Positions 24,627-35,617 of a stretch of DNA of 64,000 nt are shown here, piece by piece. This stretch comes from Nansenia antarctica (taxonomy: Eukaryota > Chordata > Actinopteri > Argentiniformes > Microstomatidae): positions 25,598,344 to 25,662,343 of the forward strand of contig OZ022351.1 in assembly GCA_963989245.1 (NCBI GenBank), given 5' to 3'. Within the stretch, counting starts at the first letter, position 1. Each line of letters opens with the position of its first letter. A program made the translations under genes and the position numbers. The notes under the pieces were generated by a model, which worked only from the letters and a program-made list of their open reading frames with translations, ran no database searches and had not been told where the DNA came from.

Positions 24627-25020
24627 TTTTCATATGTAGGTGCGACTCTTGAGAGGTGGCCGAAGACCCAGTGGGGTATTCCTAGAAGGGCGATTAGAGC
24701 CAATCCTGGCTAGTTTTTCTAATTAGCGATAATTTCAAATCGAGTTCCGTTACATGAATGCGGCTCAAATAATTCGCTGCTTGGTTGCTATGCAACCAAT
24801 CCTTCAGGACAAACCTGGTAGCGGTCAGGTTTACGGTCTGGTAAGTAAGTAAGTAAGACGTGCGTCAAAAATGTCTCACAGGCGAAAACTAAATCCGGAA
24901 CGACAGTTCCGTCAAGTGTCTTTTGGGAAATATTAGTTCTCACCTTTTATGAGATAGATTTACAAGCGCCAACTAGTGATCAGAAGTAGGTAAAAAAAGG
25001 CACGGCTGTTCTAGTGTTAA

Positions 25021-25918
25021 TAATATACACCCTTTGGTATTCTAATGATTCTAAAGTCCTGGCTAAACACAACCGGTGCATTCTTTTTCACATGGCACTG
25101 ATCTAATACAATGATTAGACTGTTACACTATCAACACATGGGAGTTCCCCAGATATCACTCTGGTACTTTGGTTAGTAATGAGGGCCCAAAGCTATGTTA
25201 CATTGCTTGTTAACAGATCAATGCACTTTAATGGTAAGCAATTTGCAGCACCATATGGGGTGGGGTGGGGGAAGGGGGGAGCAGTAGTTGCTACAATTCT
25301 TAGCTTTATTCTGTAATCCATACATTTGTTATCAAAGCCAACTCGTGCTTATTCAGGTCAAAATACCACAAGAATAATTTCCCTCGATTCTCCTTCCTGC
25401 CTATATGAGGGCTTTGGTTGAGAGAATGTGTGATGAATACATCAAACGGTCTGAGAGTAGATAATATTGTATTTTAAAAACACCAGTTGCCCCCTGTTAA
25501 GATAACTTGATCTTTTTAAAATGTCCACTTTAAAATGTCCATTTTTAAAATGTCCACTGATCTATTATCTAATCGGCCTATATAAATATAGGAAATAATA
25601 TTCTGAAACATCCTTCACAGCTTATCACCTCCTTGTGGTGGCTTTCGGCAGAACTTTGCATGTCTTTACAACTCGTGTCTGCCGCAGCAGACAGTGGCAT
25701 TGAGGTCACCCGGCTGTCACTGTGACGTTATGAACCTTGTAAACTCTCACCTACTGTAACACGTATTTGGCACCCCAGCCAAAGCAGCACTTAGGACTTA
25801 TGTGGCAATCATATCTGTTTGTTGGCAGAGGAACTTGGGAATTTCCTTCACCCCCCCTCCGGGGAGAGGCACCTCGTCCTGAAGCAAACTGACCACCTGT
25901 TCTTCTCAACCTGTCTCA
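25021..25918. other. Unique sequence, no gene recognised
   Basis: A short local triplication of 'aaaatgtccact' occurs at 25515-25560. No coding pattern is seen. Confidence 0.35.
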
Positions 25919-25929
25919 ATGTACTCCCC

Positions 25930-26105
25930 ATATGGTACAGGGACAGCCATTGGACCATATGGTCCAGGTACAGCCATTGGAGGACCATATGGTCCAGGTA
26001 CAGCCATTGGAGGACCATATGGTACAGGTACAGCCATTGGAGGACCATATGGTACAGGTACAGCCATTGGAGGACCATATGGTACAGGTACAGCCATTGG
26101 AGGCT
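25930..26105. repeat. 30-bp minisatellite, about 6 copies
   Basis: Units contain ACAGCCATTGGAGGACCATA. The first unit lacks three bases (GGA). Because 30 is a multiple of 3, several frames stay open on both strands (for example a PYGTGTAIGG repeat). No start context, splice signal or neighbouring exon supports translation. Confidence 0.95.
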
Positions 26106-27336
26106 GCAAAACTGAGCTCATGCATAACCCATTGAGTTGATTCATTTTTTTTAATCCACTTATTTATTTATTTGTTGTGTGGATGGTAATGTGAAGCATC
26201 AATCATGGTTTAAAGCGGATGGGGAAACAAACTCATGGCCTCTCCGTGCGATATTCCCCCGACACAACGGAGACAGATGCTTTCACAGGCACAGAATGCT
26301 TTTATTGGTTGTTGTAGGTCCTTCAAACTAACCCAGGAATGAAGAGATAACAGTGTAGAATTAATTGACACCAAGCGTTCAGATGTGACCATCTAAGCTA
26401 AGTACAAAGCTTACAAATGTTACATGATTGCTTTAATTCAGATTTACCCAGATTGCATTTAAATAACTGTGTCTGATGTGGACCATACCAGCCATACTCT
26501 CCAGTCCCTTTATACAAGATCATGTTGCCACGGGAATTTGGGAAAAATTATAGAACGTGATTGCAAGATGAAAAAATCAGGATCAGGATTCATATTCAAC
26601 TGTTGCCTCCATGACAGGTGACAAGTAGTGTTCACACTCAAAAAGTGGATCTAATTTTTGACATTCTTGGGACAATTCGAACTAAAAAGCTGAGAGAGCT
26701 CGAGGGGTCTCCATGTATTTGCAAATTATCTTTAAAGCGGAAGTTGAAACAACAGTGGGCTGACCCACCACTAGAGGTAAAAAAAAAAAAACGCAGAAAA
26801 CATGGTTTTCCACTTCAGAAAAAAATAACCAGAGATGTGGTTATTATGGCAACATTGTAGTGAGGTTAGTGGTTTCAGGTGGTTTATAGTGGTTTACAAA
26901 CATCCTCTCTGATATAAGCAGAATGAGAGATACATACTGCACAGGTAACCTTATCCTTCTACTGTATTTGAGGGCAAGCGTCTTGCTGAATGAACATAAT
27001 GCCACAGTTGAGTGTTGGGAGTTGTGCTACTTTTGTGGTACACAGATAAGTAACAGAACAGAACGATCTCACCTGCTGTCCGTTGACTAGTGCAGCGGGC
27101 TCTTCTGTCAACCCCATTTGGTTTTCCTCAGTGGAAAATACACATGACTGAGAGACACTGTGGAGCAAATGCAAATCGCTTACTTCTCAGACCATGGGGA
27201 AGAAAGGGGTTGACAGCATCAGCAAATTCACACTGTGGTGTTATCTCGCATCATGGCCGCTCAGATGATTCTGATACTGGGCTTTTCTTGATGAAATAAA
27301 CATCAGGCTGAGAGAGTCCAAAAAAATACAACCATT
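26106..27336. other. Unique sequence, no gene recognised
   Basis: Only short ORFs and one A tract near 26780. Nothing can be assigned. Confidence 0.35.
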
Positions 27337-27736
27337 CCCTGTCAGCAGACAATTGGGGGCCAGATCTGGTCTTGTGATGGCACCGGTCTTGTGATACTGA
27401 TATGTGTGATATTATATGGGCTAGACCTGGTCCAATTGTGGTCCAAATGTGTGGTTGAGTTGGTAGTTTGCTGTGTTGGCCAGCTCTTGCATGAGGAATA
27501 TGGCCCTGATATGTTCCTGTAGATACTGGGCCATCTTTGGTCTGAGTGTGGTTGGGACCTGAGCCACATCCACATGCTGGCCAAGGTCTGGCCTTTTCAT
27601 GGCAAAGATAAGGCTCAGGAATGGCGGCCAGAGCCAGCCCACTTCTGGCCCGGGGAACAGAGTTGTATCTGGGCCACATCCAGATGCCGGTAGAAAACAG
27701 ATGTGGACCAGATCCGTCATTACTCTGCTGACAGGG
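27337..27736. mobile_element. 400-bp inverted-repeat element rich in CCAGAT/ATCTGG motifs
   Basis: CCCTGTCAGCAGA at 27337-27349 is the exact reverse complement of 27724-27736. Between them, degenerate motifs such as GGCCAGATCTGG, TGGTCC and GGGCCACATCC recur in both orientations, a pattern of a common fish interspersed repeat. The 184-codon minus-strand ORF that spans it shows no domain and is most likely incidental. The target duplication is unresolved. Confidence 0.55.
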
Positions 27737-27885
27737 CTGCCAGGATCGTCCTATACTGGGCCCATACGACAATACTAGAAACTGATCATCATAACTACAG
27801 GACACTGGTGTAGAGTTGGCCTAGAGTTGATCTGTCTCCAAAGATGAGCTCTAACCTTTCCTTTAAAAACACCCCTGGACTGGGA

Positions 27886-28960
27886 TAGTTTACTGTTTTT
27901 CTCAATCGCTTTCACAGTAACATAGTAACTTGAGACACAATGACCAAAACCTGAAACGTGTGTACCTTAATTCATACCAATTCTGCACAAATACAAACAC
28001 ATTTCCTGTTTTTCACTAATTTTGCAGTTCTAAACCACAGGTTTTGCAAAATGTTACACATACTTCTCTACATTTGTCAGAATCTTCATTGATAAAATTG
28101 TTTGTGTTCACATGGAAAACACCACCATTCAGAATGCTAAACTCAAACCACAAATTACACAATCACACTCCTCACATGGGCAAACACCTATTGCTTTTCA
28201 ATTAGCAAACATAGCTTTAGCAATAAAAGGGCCAAAGGTGAGCTCTCTTGTGTTGGAGAACAATGGATGCCAACTTTGCAGAGAGAGGTAGAGCGAGAGG
28301 AGTAAAATTCATAGGAGGACGTTCAAGAGCAAGAGGACAACCAAGACTACGACCTAGGAGAGGAAAAAGGCAGCAATGGGGAAGGAACGTCATCGCCACC
28401 GTGACATTGTTGAGGTTCCTGGCCAGCGAGGGGGGAACATCACCATGTGCGCAGCTATAAATCACCAAGACGTCCTCCATCACCTTTCAACCCTTGGACC
28501 CTACAACGGTGCCCATCTCATCACTTTCCTGGACACAATACACAATATCCTCACCCCAGCCGAGCAGATGGATTGCCCAGAGCAGCCCTGGTACGTTGTC
28601 ATCTGGGTTGTCGTCAAACGTCGTCATCAAACATACGTTTCCACCCACGTTTCATCTGCCACCATATTCTCCATTTCTCAACCCTATTGAGGAGTTTTCT
28701 CTAGCTTGGCGTTGGAAGGTATATGAACGCAGGCCCCATGAGCGTACACCCCTTTTACAAGCAATGGAGGATGCATGGTGATATAGCTGTTGAAGCATAG
28801 GGCTGGGTTCGTCATGGCAAGCAATACTTTCCCCACTGCTTCGCCAGGGAGAACATTACCTGTGATGTCGATGAGGTCCTGTGGCCAGACAGAAACGAAA
28901 GGCAAGATGCAGGCTAATTTTATTTTTCTTTACAGAGTATGCAGAAGGCTTATTTTTGTT
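27886..28960 (+). mobile_element. IS630/Tc1/mariner-superfamily transposon, internally deleted
   Basis: It comprises a 5' untranslated region of about 370 bases, a broken transposase (28263-28917) and AT-rich 3' sequence. The 5' part (tttactgtttttctcaatcgc) looks like the element's left end, but I could not find the matching right terminal repeat. Both outer limits are approximate. Confidence 0.6.
28263..28917 (+). pseudogene. DDE transposase relic (IS630/Tc1 type)
   Basis: It starts MDANFAERGRARG with an Arg/Gly-rich N-terminal tail typical of a fish IS630-like transposase family. The paired helix-turn-helix DNA-binding region is largely deleted. It resumes in another frame at VEVPGQRGGNITMCAAI and LGPYNGAHLITFLDTIHN (DDE core), reaches YVVIW, where the second catalytic Asp should follow but reads V-V-V, shifts again to PPYSPFLNPIEEF (third catalytic Glu region intact) and ends with DEVLWPDRN at the TAA at 28915. 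At least two frame changes plus the internal deletion make it dead. Confidence 0.8.
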
Positions 28961-29029
28961 TTTCTATTGTTTGTTCTGTATGAAGGTATTGGTGTATTGG
29001 TGTTTCCTGTCTCATGAACACTTGTGTAT

Positions 29030-29225
29030 GTTTTTGTAGTCCACTACATCTAAGACTACAATTCCCTTGATGCTTCTGTCACTAGGTGACATTTTTGACA
29101 CAGGTGTTGTGCATTGGCTAAATCAAGTGATGTTGTTTGAACCACTGCATGAATCACTTGTCGGCTTTATGCCTGAAGAAGGTCTATGACCGAAAGCTCG
29201 CAATAAACAAGTTACATACGCAATA
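29030..29225 (+). repeat. Retroelement-like 3' end with small structured motif
   Basis: ctgaagaaggtctatgaccg with flanking gcttt/aaagc forms a short nested hairpin just before GCAATAAAC. Comparable 'tgaagaag..gaccgaaa' blocks occur in many fish repeats close to poly(A)-like ends. The family is not assigned. Confidence 0.35.
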
Positions 29226-30280
29226 GTGATAAGATATGATCATATGTATATGTACAGACAGTTATGAATGATAAACTGGGCTATTTATGTATTATATTTA
29301 TAGTCTATTTATATCACAAGTCATGCTTTGAATGTTTCGACATGTATGACCAATATATGACAAATGAACAGTGCTCAGTTCACTGTTTTGTTTTGTAGTA
29401 ATTGTATATGTGTCATACTGGCTGTGAAATAAAGTGGAGGACTAGATGTTTAGACCTTTGATGGGCTTGTTGGGCTTGTCACTTGTTACTTGTTGCCTGT
29501 TTCAGAATTGTATTTATATAGTATAATAACACAATGGGAGAGACAGGGACAGAGTACATGTTGTATTATTCCTTCAGTAGCAGTTGTAGTAGTAGATAAT
29601 ACAGTAGCCTTGAACATTAGGCAAGACTGATTCATGCTATGGGCAGGCAGACAAAACGTCTGACATCTGCAGGTAATGTAGGCAACTTGTCTGTGGACTT
29701 GTATGTGCTGAACTGAAATGCGTCTGTACATCAGCTACAATATCCCATTCCCCACACCCTGCACAGAACTTGTTCTATTCAGAGTCAGACGCTAAATGCG
29801 AGGTGAGCTGTCTAGCAATTTCAATGGTAGTGAATAGACAGACTGAGGGTACGGCAGACACATTTCCTTCTTGCTTATGTTGCGATCAAGGTTGCATGAA
29901 ATGGCATAATATTGTTGGCACGATTGTGAAATATTATAACATTCAGAATGTTTTGTCATTGTAATACTTACTCTTTCTCTCTTTACTTTCATTTAGTTGT
30001 TTTCTTTCTTTTCTTTTCTTTTCTCTGTTTTTTTTCTATTAGCTCTTTTCTCTGTTCTTTCATGCTCTCCTTCTTCTCGCTACATGTTTCTCCCGCATGT
30101 TCGGGTGTATTGTGCAAGAATTACACTATTTACAGCTCTGTACATTTTCATGGTTATTTATGTGACTATTATATTTCACTGTTATAGTTGTACAAGTTGT
30201 TGTCATAATGACAGAGGCTAGTTTAGCCTGTAACTATTGGTTTTAATGGTGATAATGTAAACTTACCTTGTATTTCTTCA
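29226..30280. other. AT-rich unique sequence, no gene recognised
   Basis: A TTTCT-rich stretch lies at 30000-30050. The ORFs here are low-complexity. Confidence 0.35.
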
Positions 30281-30283
30281 TGT

Positions 30284-30360
30284 GAGACCAAATCAAAATC
30301 AGAATCGCTTTTAATACATCTTACTGTACACAAGAGTAAACTTATTTTGGCATCAGCATT
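30284..30360 (-). mobile_element. LINE L2-type 3' end, antisense
   Basis: The minus strand reads ..gtacagtaagatgtattaaaagcgattctgattttga, the usual (GATTCT)n-like tail of a truncated LINE. Confidence 0.5.
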
Positions 30361-30444
30361 ATATCACAATGCATTGAACATGTTTGGTTATGTTATCTAA
30401 CAGGGGATACTTTATTTAAATATTAATACAACATCGCTTTAGGT

Positions 30445-30750
30445 ATTCGGTTGTTAAGTCGTGACGTGTTTCCGGGTCCAACGTTGGCTGAGGCGCTCTC
30501 TTCGAAATGCCGCGGTAATAATAATAGTTCATTATATTTGTATAGCGCTTTTCCGAGGCTCAAAGACGCTGATAATAGGGAAAATGGGAAAGTGCTGTGT
30601 CCCTTGTTGTATGAATAGATCCGAGTCTAAAAAACGATTAAACTGTCATTCTACCGCTTTAGTACACTGGTACTCTGGTGCGGGGAATTTTTTTATTTGG
30701 ACCCTGAAATTGCTAAACGTCACACGTGACGTCAGACTTAACAACCGAAT
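30445..30750 (+). mobile_element. 306-bp element with perfect 16-bp inverted ends and THAP remnant
   Basis: ATTCGGTTGTTAAGTC at the left equals the reverse complement of the right end exactly, and GACGTGT/ACACGTGACGTC blocks follow inside. Between the ends lie a GCGCTTTTCCGAGGCTCAAA segment and the start of a THAP-domain protein. THAP domains head P-element-type transposases, so a deleted P-like element is likely. No clear target duplication was found. Confidence 0.65.
30584..30655 (+). pseudogene. THAP-domain N-terminus (about 23 residues)
   Basis: MGKCCVPCCMNRSESKKR matches the first Cys-x2-4-Cys arm of THAP zinc fingers (usual form CCVPxCxNR). The rest of the ~90-residue domain (the later Cys and His, the AVPTIF-type box) is absent. 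The frame runs on to 30826 through non-homologous sequence. Confidence 0.6.
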
Positions 30751-31062
30751 TGTAGCTATATGTAGCTATTTCTTTGTGAGATCATTTCTCCATTGTGATA
30801 TGAGGCACGGCAATTTGTGGATGTGAAACCATATCATTGCTTATTGTTTCTCTTTCTCAATTTCACCCTTACTCATTCAAAAAAGTCAGACCGAAATACT
30901 GTCTCCAGACTCTTGATGAGGGGAGCTGCCTGTCTAGTTTTACTCAGTTATGTGTAAGGAGGCAGAACAGGGACAGTATCCCATTTAGTTCACAGCCATA
31001 CTGTGACTTTGATTGACAGGGCAGGTCAGGACTGCTGAGATGCTAGTACTGATCATAATCAG

Positions 31063-31078
31063 TAGCATAATAATAATG

Positions 31079-31111
<33 letters not shown>
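31063..31111. repeat. (AAT)n microsatellite
   Basis: AAT triplets with one GAT interruption. Confidence 0.95.
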
Positions 31112-31112
<1 letters not shown>

Positions 31113-31149
31113 GTAACATAAAAAAGTAACCCTAGATTGATTAAGTGCT

Positions 31150-31995
31150 GAATTTTACAGTAGCTTCAATAGTGCAAACATGCTGTGCAGAGTATGATGT
31201 TAGGAAATGCAATATAATACGATACAGTAACGTAGTAAATTAGTCCAGTGGTATACAAGTAATCCAGTAGTGTGCAGTATGTATTATACTGCAATATGTT
31301 AATTTCCGCGTGTGTGTGTGTGTGTGGGGTTGGCTGAGGGGTGGCAGACCCCTGCACCCTTCCAGTGGATTTCCCCAGAAGCCTGATTGCTTGGGGGAAA
31401 TAGCTGTTTGTCAGCCTCTGGGTTTTAGCCCCAAGGCTTCGGTACCGTTTCCCTGACGGCAGTAGCCGCCTGGCGTCTCTAATGATCCTGAGGGCCTTTC
31501 TGACACACCGGTCCTTGTCGGTGTCGTGGATGGAGGGAAGCTCATAACCGCTGATCTTCTCAGCTGTCCTCACTACCCTTTGCAGCTCTTTGCCGTTTCG
31601 GGCAGTGCAGTTCCCGTACCAGGAAGTGATGGAACCCGCCGTCAGGATGTTCTCTGTTGTGCCTCTGAAGAAGGCCCCTAGGCCAAACTTTTTCAGCCGC
31701 CTATGATGGAAGGGTCTTGTGCCTGCCTCTTCTTCCTGAAGTCCACCACCAGCTCCTTGGTCTTGTTGCCGTTGAGAGCGAGGTATTTGACCTGGCTGTA
31801 CTGAGCCAGGCGGTCGACCTCACACTTGTTTACGGTCCGACAGGAAGTCCAGGATCCAGTTGCATAAGCTGTGGTCGATGCCTAGATCCCTGAGGTTGCT
31901 GTCGAGTCTGGAGGGGACTATGGTTTTGAAAGCTGAACTGTAGTCTACAAACAGATCGCCTCCTTCTATTCTCCACCGCTGGAGAGGAGGTAAGT
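31150..31995 (-). pseudogene. L2-clade LINE ORF2 3' fragment
   Basis: On the minus strand, reading from about 31995 downward, pieces of the C-terminal part of a LINE reverse transcriptase appear in changing frames: a KTKELVVDFRKK segment, then HHRRLKKFGLG, NILTAGSITSWYGNCTA, LPSIHDTDKDRCVRKALRI and LPSGKRYRSLGAKTQRL..SYFPQAIRLLG. These match the order of the post-catalytic region of fish L2-type ORF2. The catalytic YADD block is not included. The coding part stops near 31330 and is followed by a GT repeat and 3' UTR. Several frame changes are visible. The longest intact piece is 31330-31573. Confidence 0.8.
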
Positions 31996-32141
31996 AAAAG
32001 CCTTGAGTTTTGTTTTCGTTTTTTAGTTTTTTTTCTAGCTATGGTGTCTTGTTTGTTTTGTCTTGTTTTGTTTGTTTTTTTGCTGCCAGAGACCTTGGTT
32101 AAATGTTGATTGAGCTTTTGAGGAGGGAGCGTAGGTAGCCT

Positions 32142-32143
32142 TG

Positions 32144-32185
<42 letters not shown>

Positions 32186-32195
32186 AAGAGAGAGT
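32142..32195. repeat. (GA)n microsatellite
   Basis: GA repeats with AAAG interruptions. Confidence 0.95.
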
Positions 32196-33336
32196 GGGAG
32201 GAAAGCAGATGCATTGAGAGAGAATGCTTACAAAATGCTGTGATGTATACCACCAATCTTACGCAAGCCATGTGGTGAGTTCTTAAACTGCAACTCAAAA
32301 GATATCAGGGAAAAAAAGAGACACTGCTAGGCAGAGGGGGGCTACGCTGTGTGCCAAAGCTCTATAAAGCAGCAGGGATGAAACATCGCCTTCTTCATAA
32401 GATTATGTTGTTAAATGAGATACTGCAATACTCTTGTAAGCACTTAATCCAAGGATCTCCGGCTGCCATGCAAATGTACCAGATGTCAGTTGAGGATGAC
32501 ACAAAGCTGTGGAATGAGCAGTGGAATCCTTGTCGTCCTCCCCACTCCCTGTGTTCTATTTAAGATGCACTGGTAGCCCCGGTGCTTGTTTAGGGTGAAT
32601 TGTACTCAATCACTTCACATTTCCAGTGGAAATCGACGACACAAAAGCTCACATGTTCGTGGAAGAACCTCAGCAAAGCCGCCGCCTCTTTCAGAAGTTC
32701 CTTAAAACTCTGTTGCTGTGCTTTGCTCTTCTGCTGTTTTCTGCCAAACTTAGTAGCTGCTTTTGAAAGTTAAGAGCTGCTTTTTTCCGAGAGTTCCCTA
32801 AGAGCCTAAGGCTTGCGTGTGGCATTTTCCCTCCCATTCCCAGGTGGAATGTCGGGGGTGGGTGGACCGAGTCGGAGTCACTGTTCTCGCTGGGCGGAAA
32901 AGTAAAACATCTGGTTCTCCCGCGGGAGGGAGGAGAGGGAACGTCGAGGACATTGCGGTGACGGAAGCATGAGCGGAGGTCGCCGTAGCCCATCCCCGTT
33001 GAATCAGATAGCGTGATAATTCAGTCTAATTTGCCATCAGTCCCACTAATTGCATCTGACTGCCTTTCCAGAGAGTATTGTAATTCCCTTAAATTGGTTT
33101 AAGTGTCTGTGATGAAGTATGCTTGAACTCCGTTAATGCAAAGTGATATATGATTTGTTTCCCTCATTGTTTACCATTAGCAATGCTATTCAGTAGAAAG
33201 GTAAAGAAACAAAAAGCAGATATTTTTAATGAAATTAATGTGCATAATTCATAATTGCATGGCTCTCAGGGACTCTTAGGTTACTCTTAGGGATAGAATC
33301 ACTCAATATAATGCACATAAAAAAATAGATCACTTG
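32196..33336. other. Unique sequence flanking ERV-B, no gene recognised
   Basis: 33050-33260 is AT-rich with good complexity (..ttaatgcaaagtgatatatg.., ..gtttaccattagcaatgc..) and could be conserved non-coding DNA. This is an impression only. Confidence 0.3.
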
Positions 33337-33340
33337 AATG

Positions 33341-33565
33341 TGTAGTTTATTTGTATTTAATAATGGGCCTATATGTTTGCTCCTGACTGTGGGGCAAGGT
33401 ATTTATGACCTCCTGGCCCCTCCCCCTGACCTGATAGGACCACTGGCTGTGACTGCATCTTGACCAAGTTTATAAGTAAGGATGTGGGCTCTGGCCCTGC
33501 CTCTCTTCTCCCTCACCTCTTGACCAAGCAGCTCCCTCTCTCTCTCTCTCTCTGTCCCCCTCCCC

Positions 33566-33597
<32 letters not shown>

Positions 33598-33715
33598 TTG
33601 CCAGACCAGCGTCCATCTTTGATGTCTGTGTACTTTTGCATTTTGAATAAATGGTCTTAAACTGCTCAATAACTGTTCTTCATTTTAGTAGCCAACAGGT
33701 TAAGAATATACGACA
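33341..33715 (+). repeat. ERV-B 5' LTR
   Basis: TGTAG..CGACA. TATAAG at 33471-33476, a CT-repeat/poly-C block at 33536-33598 and AATAAA at 33646-33651. Same sequence as the 3' LTR, including the CT-repeat length. Confidence 0.95.
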
Positions 33716-33717
33716 GA

Positions 33718-33735
33718 TGGCGAGCCTGAATCCCG
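33718..33735 (+). promoter_or_regulatory. ERV-B primer-binding site (tRNA-Arg-like)
   Basis: TGGCGAGCCTGAATCCCG, two bases after the LTR. The first nine bases (TGGCGAGCC) equal the complement of a vertebrate tRNA-Arg(ACG) 3' end as I recall it; the remainder diverges. Confidence 0.55.
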
Positions 33736-33790
33736 GAGGTCTATAAAAAGGAATCTACGTTTGAAAACTTAAGCTGAATCCACGGCTCTG

Positions 33791-33803
33791 AAGACGGTAA
33801 GTA
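33791..33803 (+). promoter_or_regulatory. ERV-B splice donor
   Basis: AGACG/GTAAGTA with the junction at 33796/33797, a near-perfect 5' splice site 80 bases after the LTR. Suited to a spliced env-type mRNA. Confidence 0.6.
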
Positions 33804-35617
33804 AAATAGCGCTATTTTCTGTTTAAACCGCTAGGGGCGCGTGTGCAACAGCTGGGTTTTCAAGCGTTTTCTTTGAGACTAAAACAACCTTCAACTTTAA
33901 GGTTTAAAGGAAAGTAACTTGTTGGAGAAAAGGAAACACATCTTTCATAGTCTTTAAACTGGGGGTGAGAGCCGGGTTAAGAAGCCCGTATTTGAAAATA
34001 TACGATTTGATTTGTAAGGTATTTGTAAATGAGGGATTTGATTTGCATGGTGTTATGGAATATCGTGTATGTGTGTAAAATTCGGTATTAGAGGAAGACG
34101 GACTCTAATAGTGTCTATATGAAAAAGTGTAGACTGCCAGCAACAAACTGATAAAGGCATTTTGAAGTGGACTGGTATATATTATTGATTGTAAGTATAT
34201 TAGATCAGAAAAGAGTCTGATGTGTGTAAAATTGAAATTTGATAAAGTGTAACTGGATTATGGAGTCTGTTTTGTAAATAAGAGCATTATTTGAAGTAGA
34301 TTAAGAAATCAATTCTTCAGAACTGTGTCATAGAATCCATTCATAGACGCCATTGCCCTTTGTCCGGAGAAAAGACACGCACAGAGGGCGCGGTTTTCCC
34401 CAGAGGTTAGACAAAGGGTTGTTAAATTGACCCCCCTGCTTTCTGCCCTCTGGCCTTTTCACACATCAGGCTACAAACACGCGGTGATTTTTCAAGGGAA
34501 ACGGGTTGTAGCCCCCCTCTTCTTGCCTCTGCAAACAAACACTCCTTTAGAAAGCATTCCTTTAGAAAGGAACCTGACTGATTAATTACATTCCTTATTT
34601 CTTACAGATCATTTCACATAGGTTGTGTAGTAATTTAGAGATAGAAAGATAGTGAATTGATCATTGGGGATTTAAAGTAGTTTAAAGATATTTGTCATAG
34701 TTTGTTAAAAGTAAAGATAGATTGTGACTTTAGGTTAGATTCAAAGCATATGAGGCAATTTGTGCGTGAGCCTAGACAAGGCTGCTTTCCCTGAGCAGAA
34801 TCACAGCAGGGTCACAGACCCCAATAAAACGGCCCTGCCTGCTTGCATAGAATGTTGACGAGAGATCTGTAGAGATCACTCATAGATTGATGTTTTTAAA
34901 TGATTGTTCTATATTAAATTACTTTAATTAATTTAATTAATTACTAATTGGTTGAATTAATTATTCAGATCATTCATTATCTGTTTCACAAAACTTTGAT
35001 CAATTGTTTTGTGATAATCTAATGATAATCATTCCTTTTTTGATATTTTGATAAATAGCTGAGTGACTTTACAGGTTTACATCAATGAAGTGTCAATGAA
35101 TAATTCTAACTAATCATTCATTCCTTTCACTTAACAAGTCGATTTCTTTACAGGTTATAATTAATATTTGTAATTTACATATTTTATTTTAGTTAGGTCA
35201 TTTCCACAGTGTTTGATTAAGGAATAGCAGAATAGTACATATTTGATAGTTGAGCAGTAAAAGGGTTTTTGTGGATCGGTGAATACTTAGGTGTTGATCA
35301 GCCTTTGTGATTTAATAATTGTGTTGACCAGAACTGTAATTAGTATTGAATGAGTAATCAAGTGACACATATTCATAAACAATTAGGAAACACATTTAAG
35401 TATAAAGTACTTACAAAGTGATTAGATTTAAGTTAATACTGCACTGACATACACAAGAGGCAAATCTGTTGTTCTGGGTTGTAGTGGTTTTGTGTGGGCG
35501 GTTAATACAGTTATATTGGACTAGCATTTGTTTAGCAAATAAGGCAAAATAAGGTGGGTTGTAAGAAGCGTACACCTTATCTAATATAGAGTATTGTCAG
35601 CATATTGAGCAAGTAGA
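33804..35617 (+). other. ERV-B leader, 1.8 kb non-coding
   Basis: Unusually long AT-rich leader before gag with no long ORF. The packaging signal should lie here or in early gag. A run of related attaatta motifs lies at 34900-34970. Confidence 0.5.

Larger units (their letters stand above)
21302..25016. mobile_element. piggyBac-type element, 3.7 kb, TTAA flanks, no transposase
   Basis: The left end CACTAGAACAGCCGTGCC and the right end (in reverse complement) match over about 35 bases with one difference. TTAA lies immediately outside both (21298-21301 and 25017-25020). TTAA targets with a CACTAGAA-type start are what fish piggyBac-like elements show. Kolobok also uses TTAA and is the alternative. 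The interior has no long transposase frame. Instead it contains a short open stretch at 21660-21792 (not recognised), a MITE end fragment, two exon-like pieces of a BEN-domain gene (23596-23702 and 24291-24553), a full inverted MITE (24026-24264) and simple repeats. Confidence 0.8.

Noticed and set aside
27251..27805. 184-codon minus-strand ORF
   Set aside because: It overlays the 400-bp inverted-repeat element and its repeated CCAGAT motifs; no domain is present.
33403..33669. 88- and 66-codon ORFs repeated at 39839-40105
   Set aside because: They lie inside the two identical ERV-B LTRs over the CT-repeat and are not genes.
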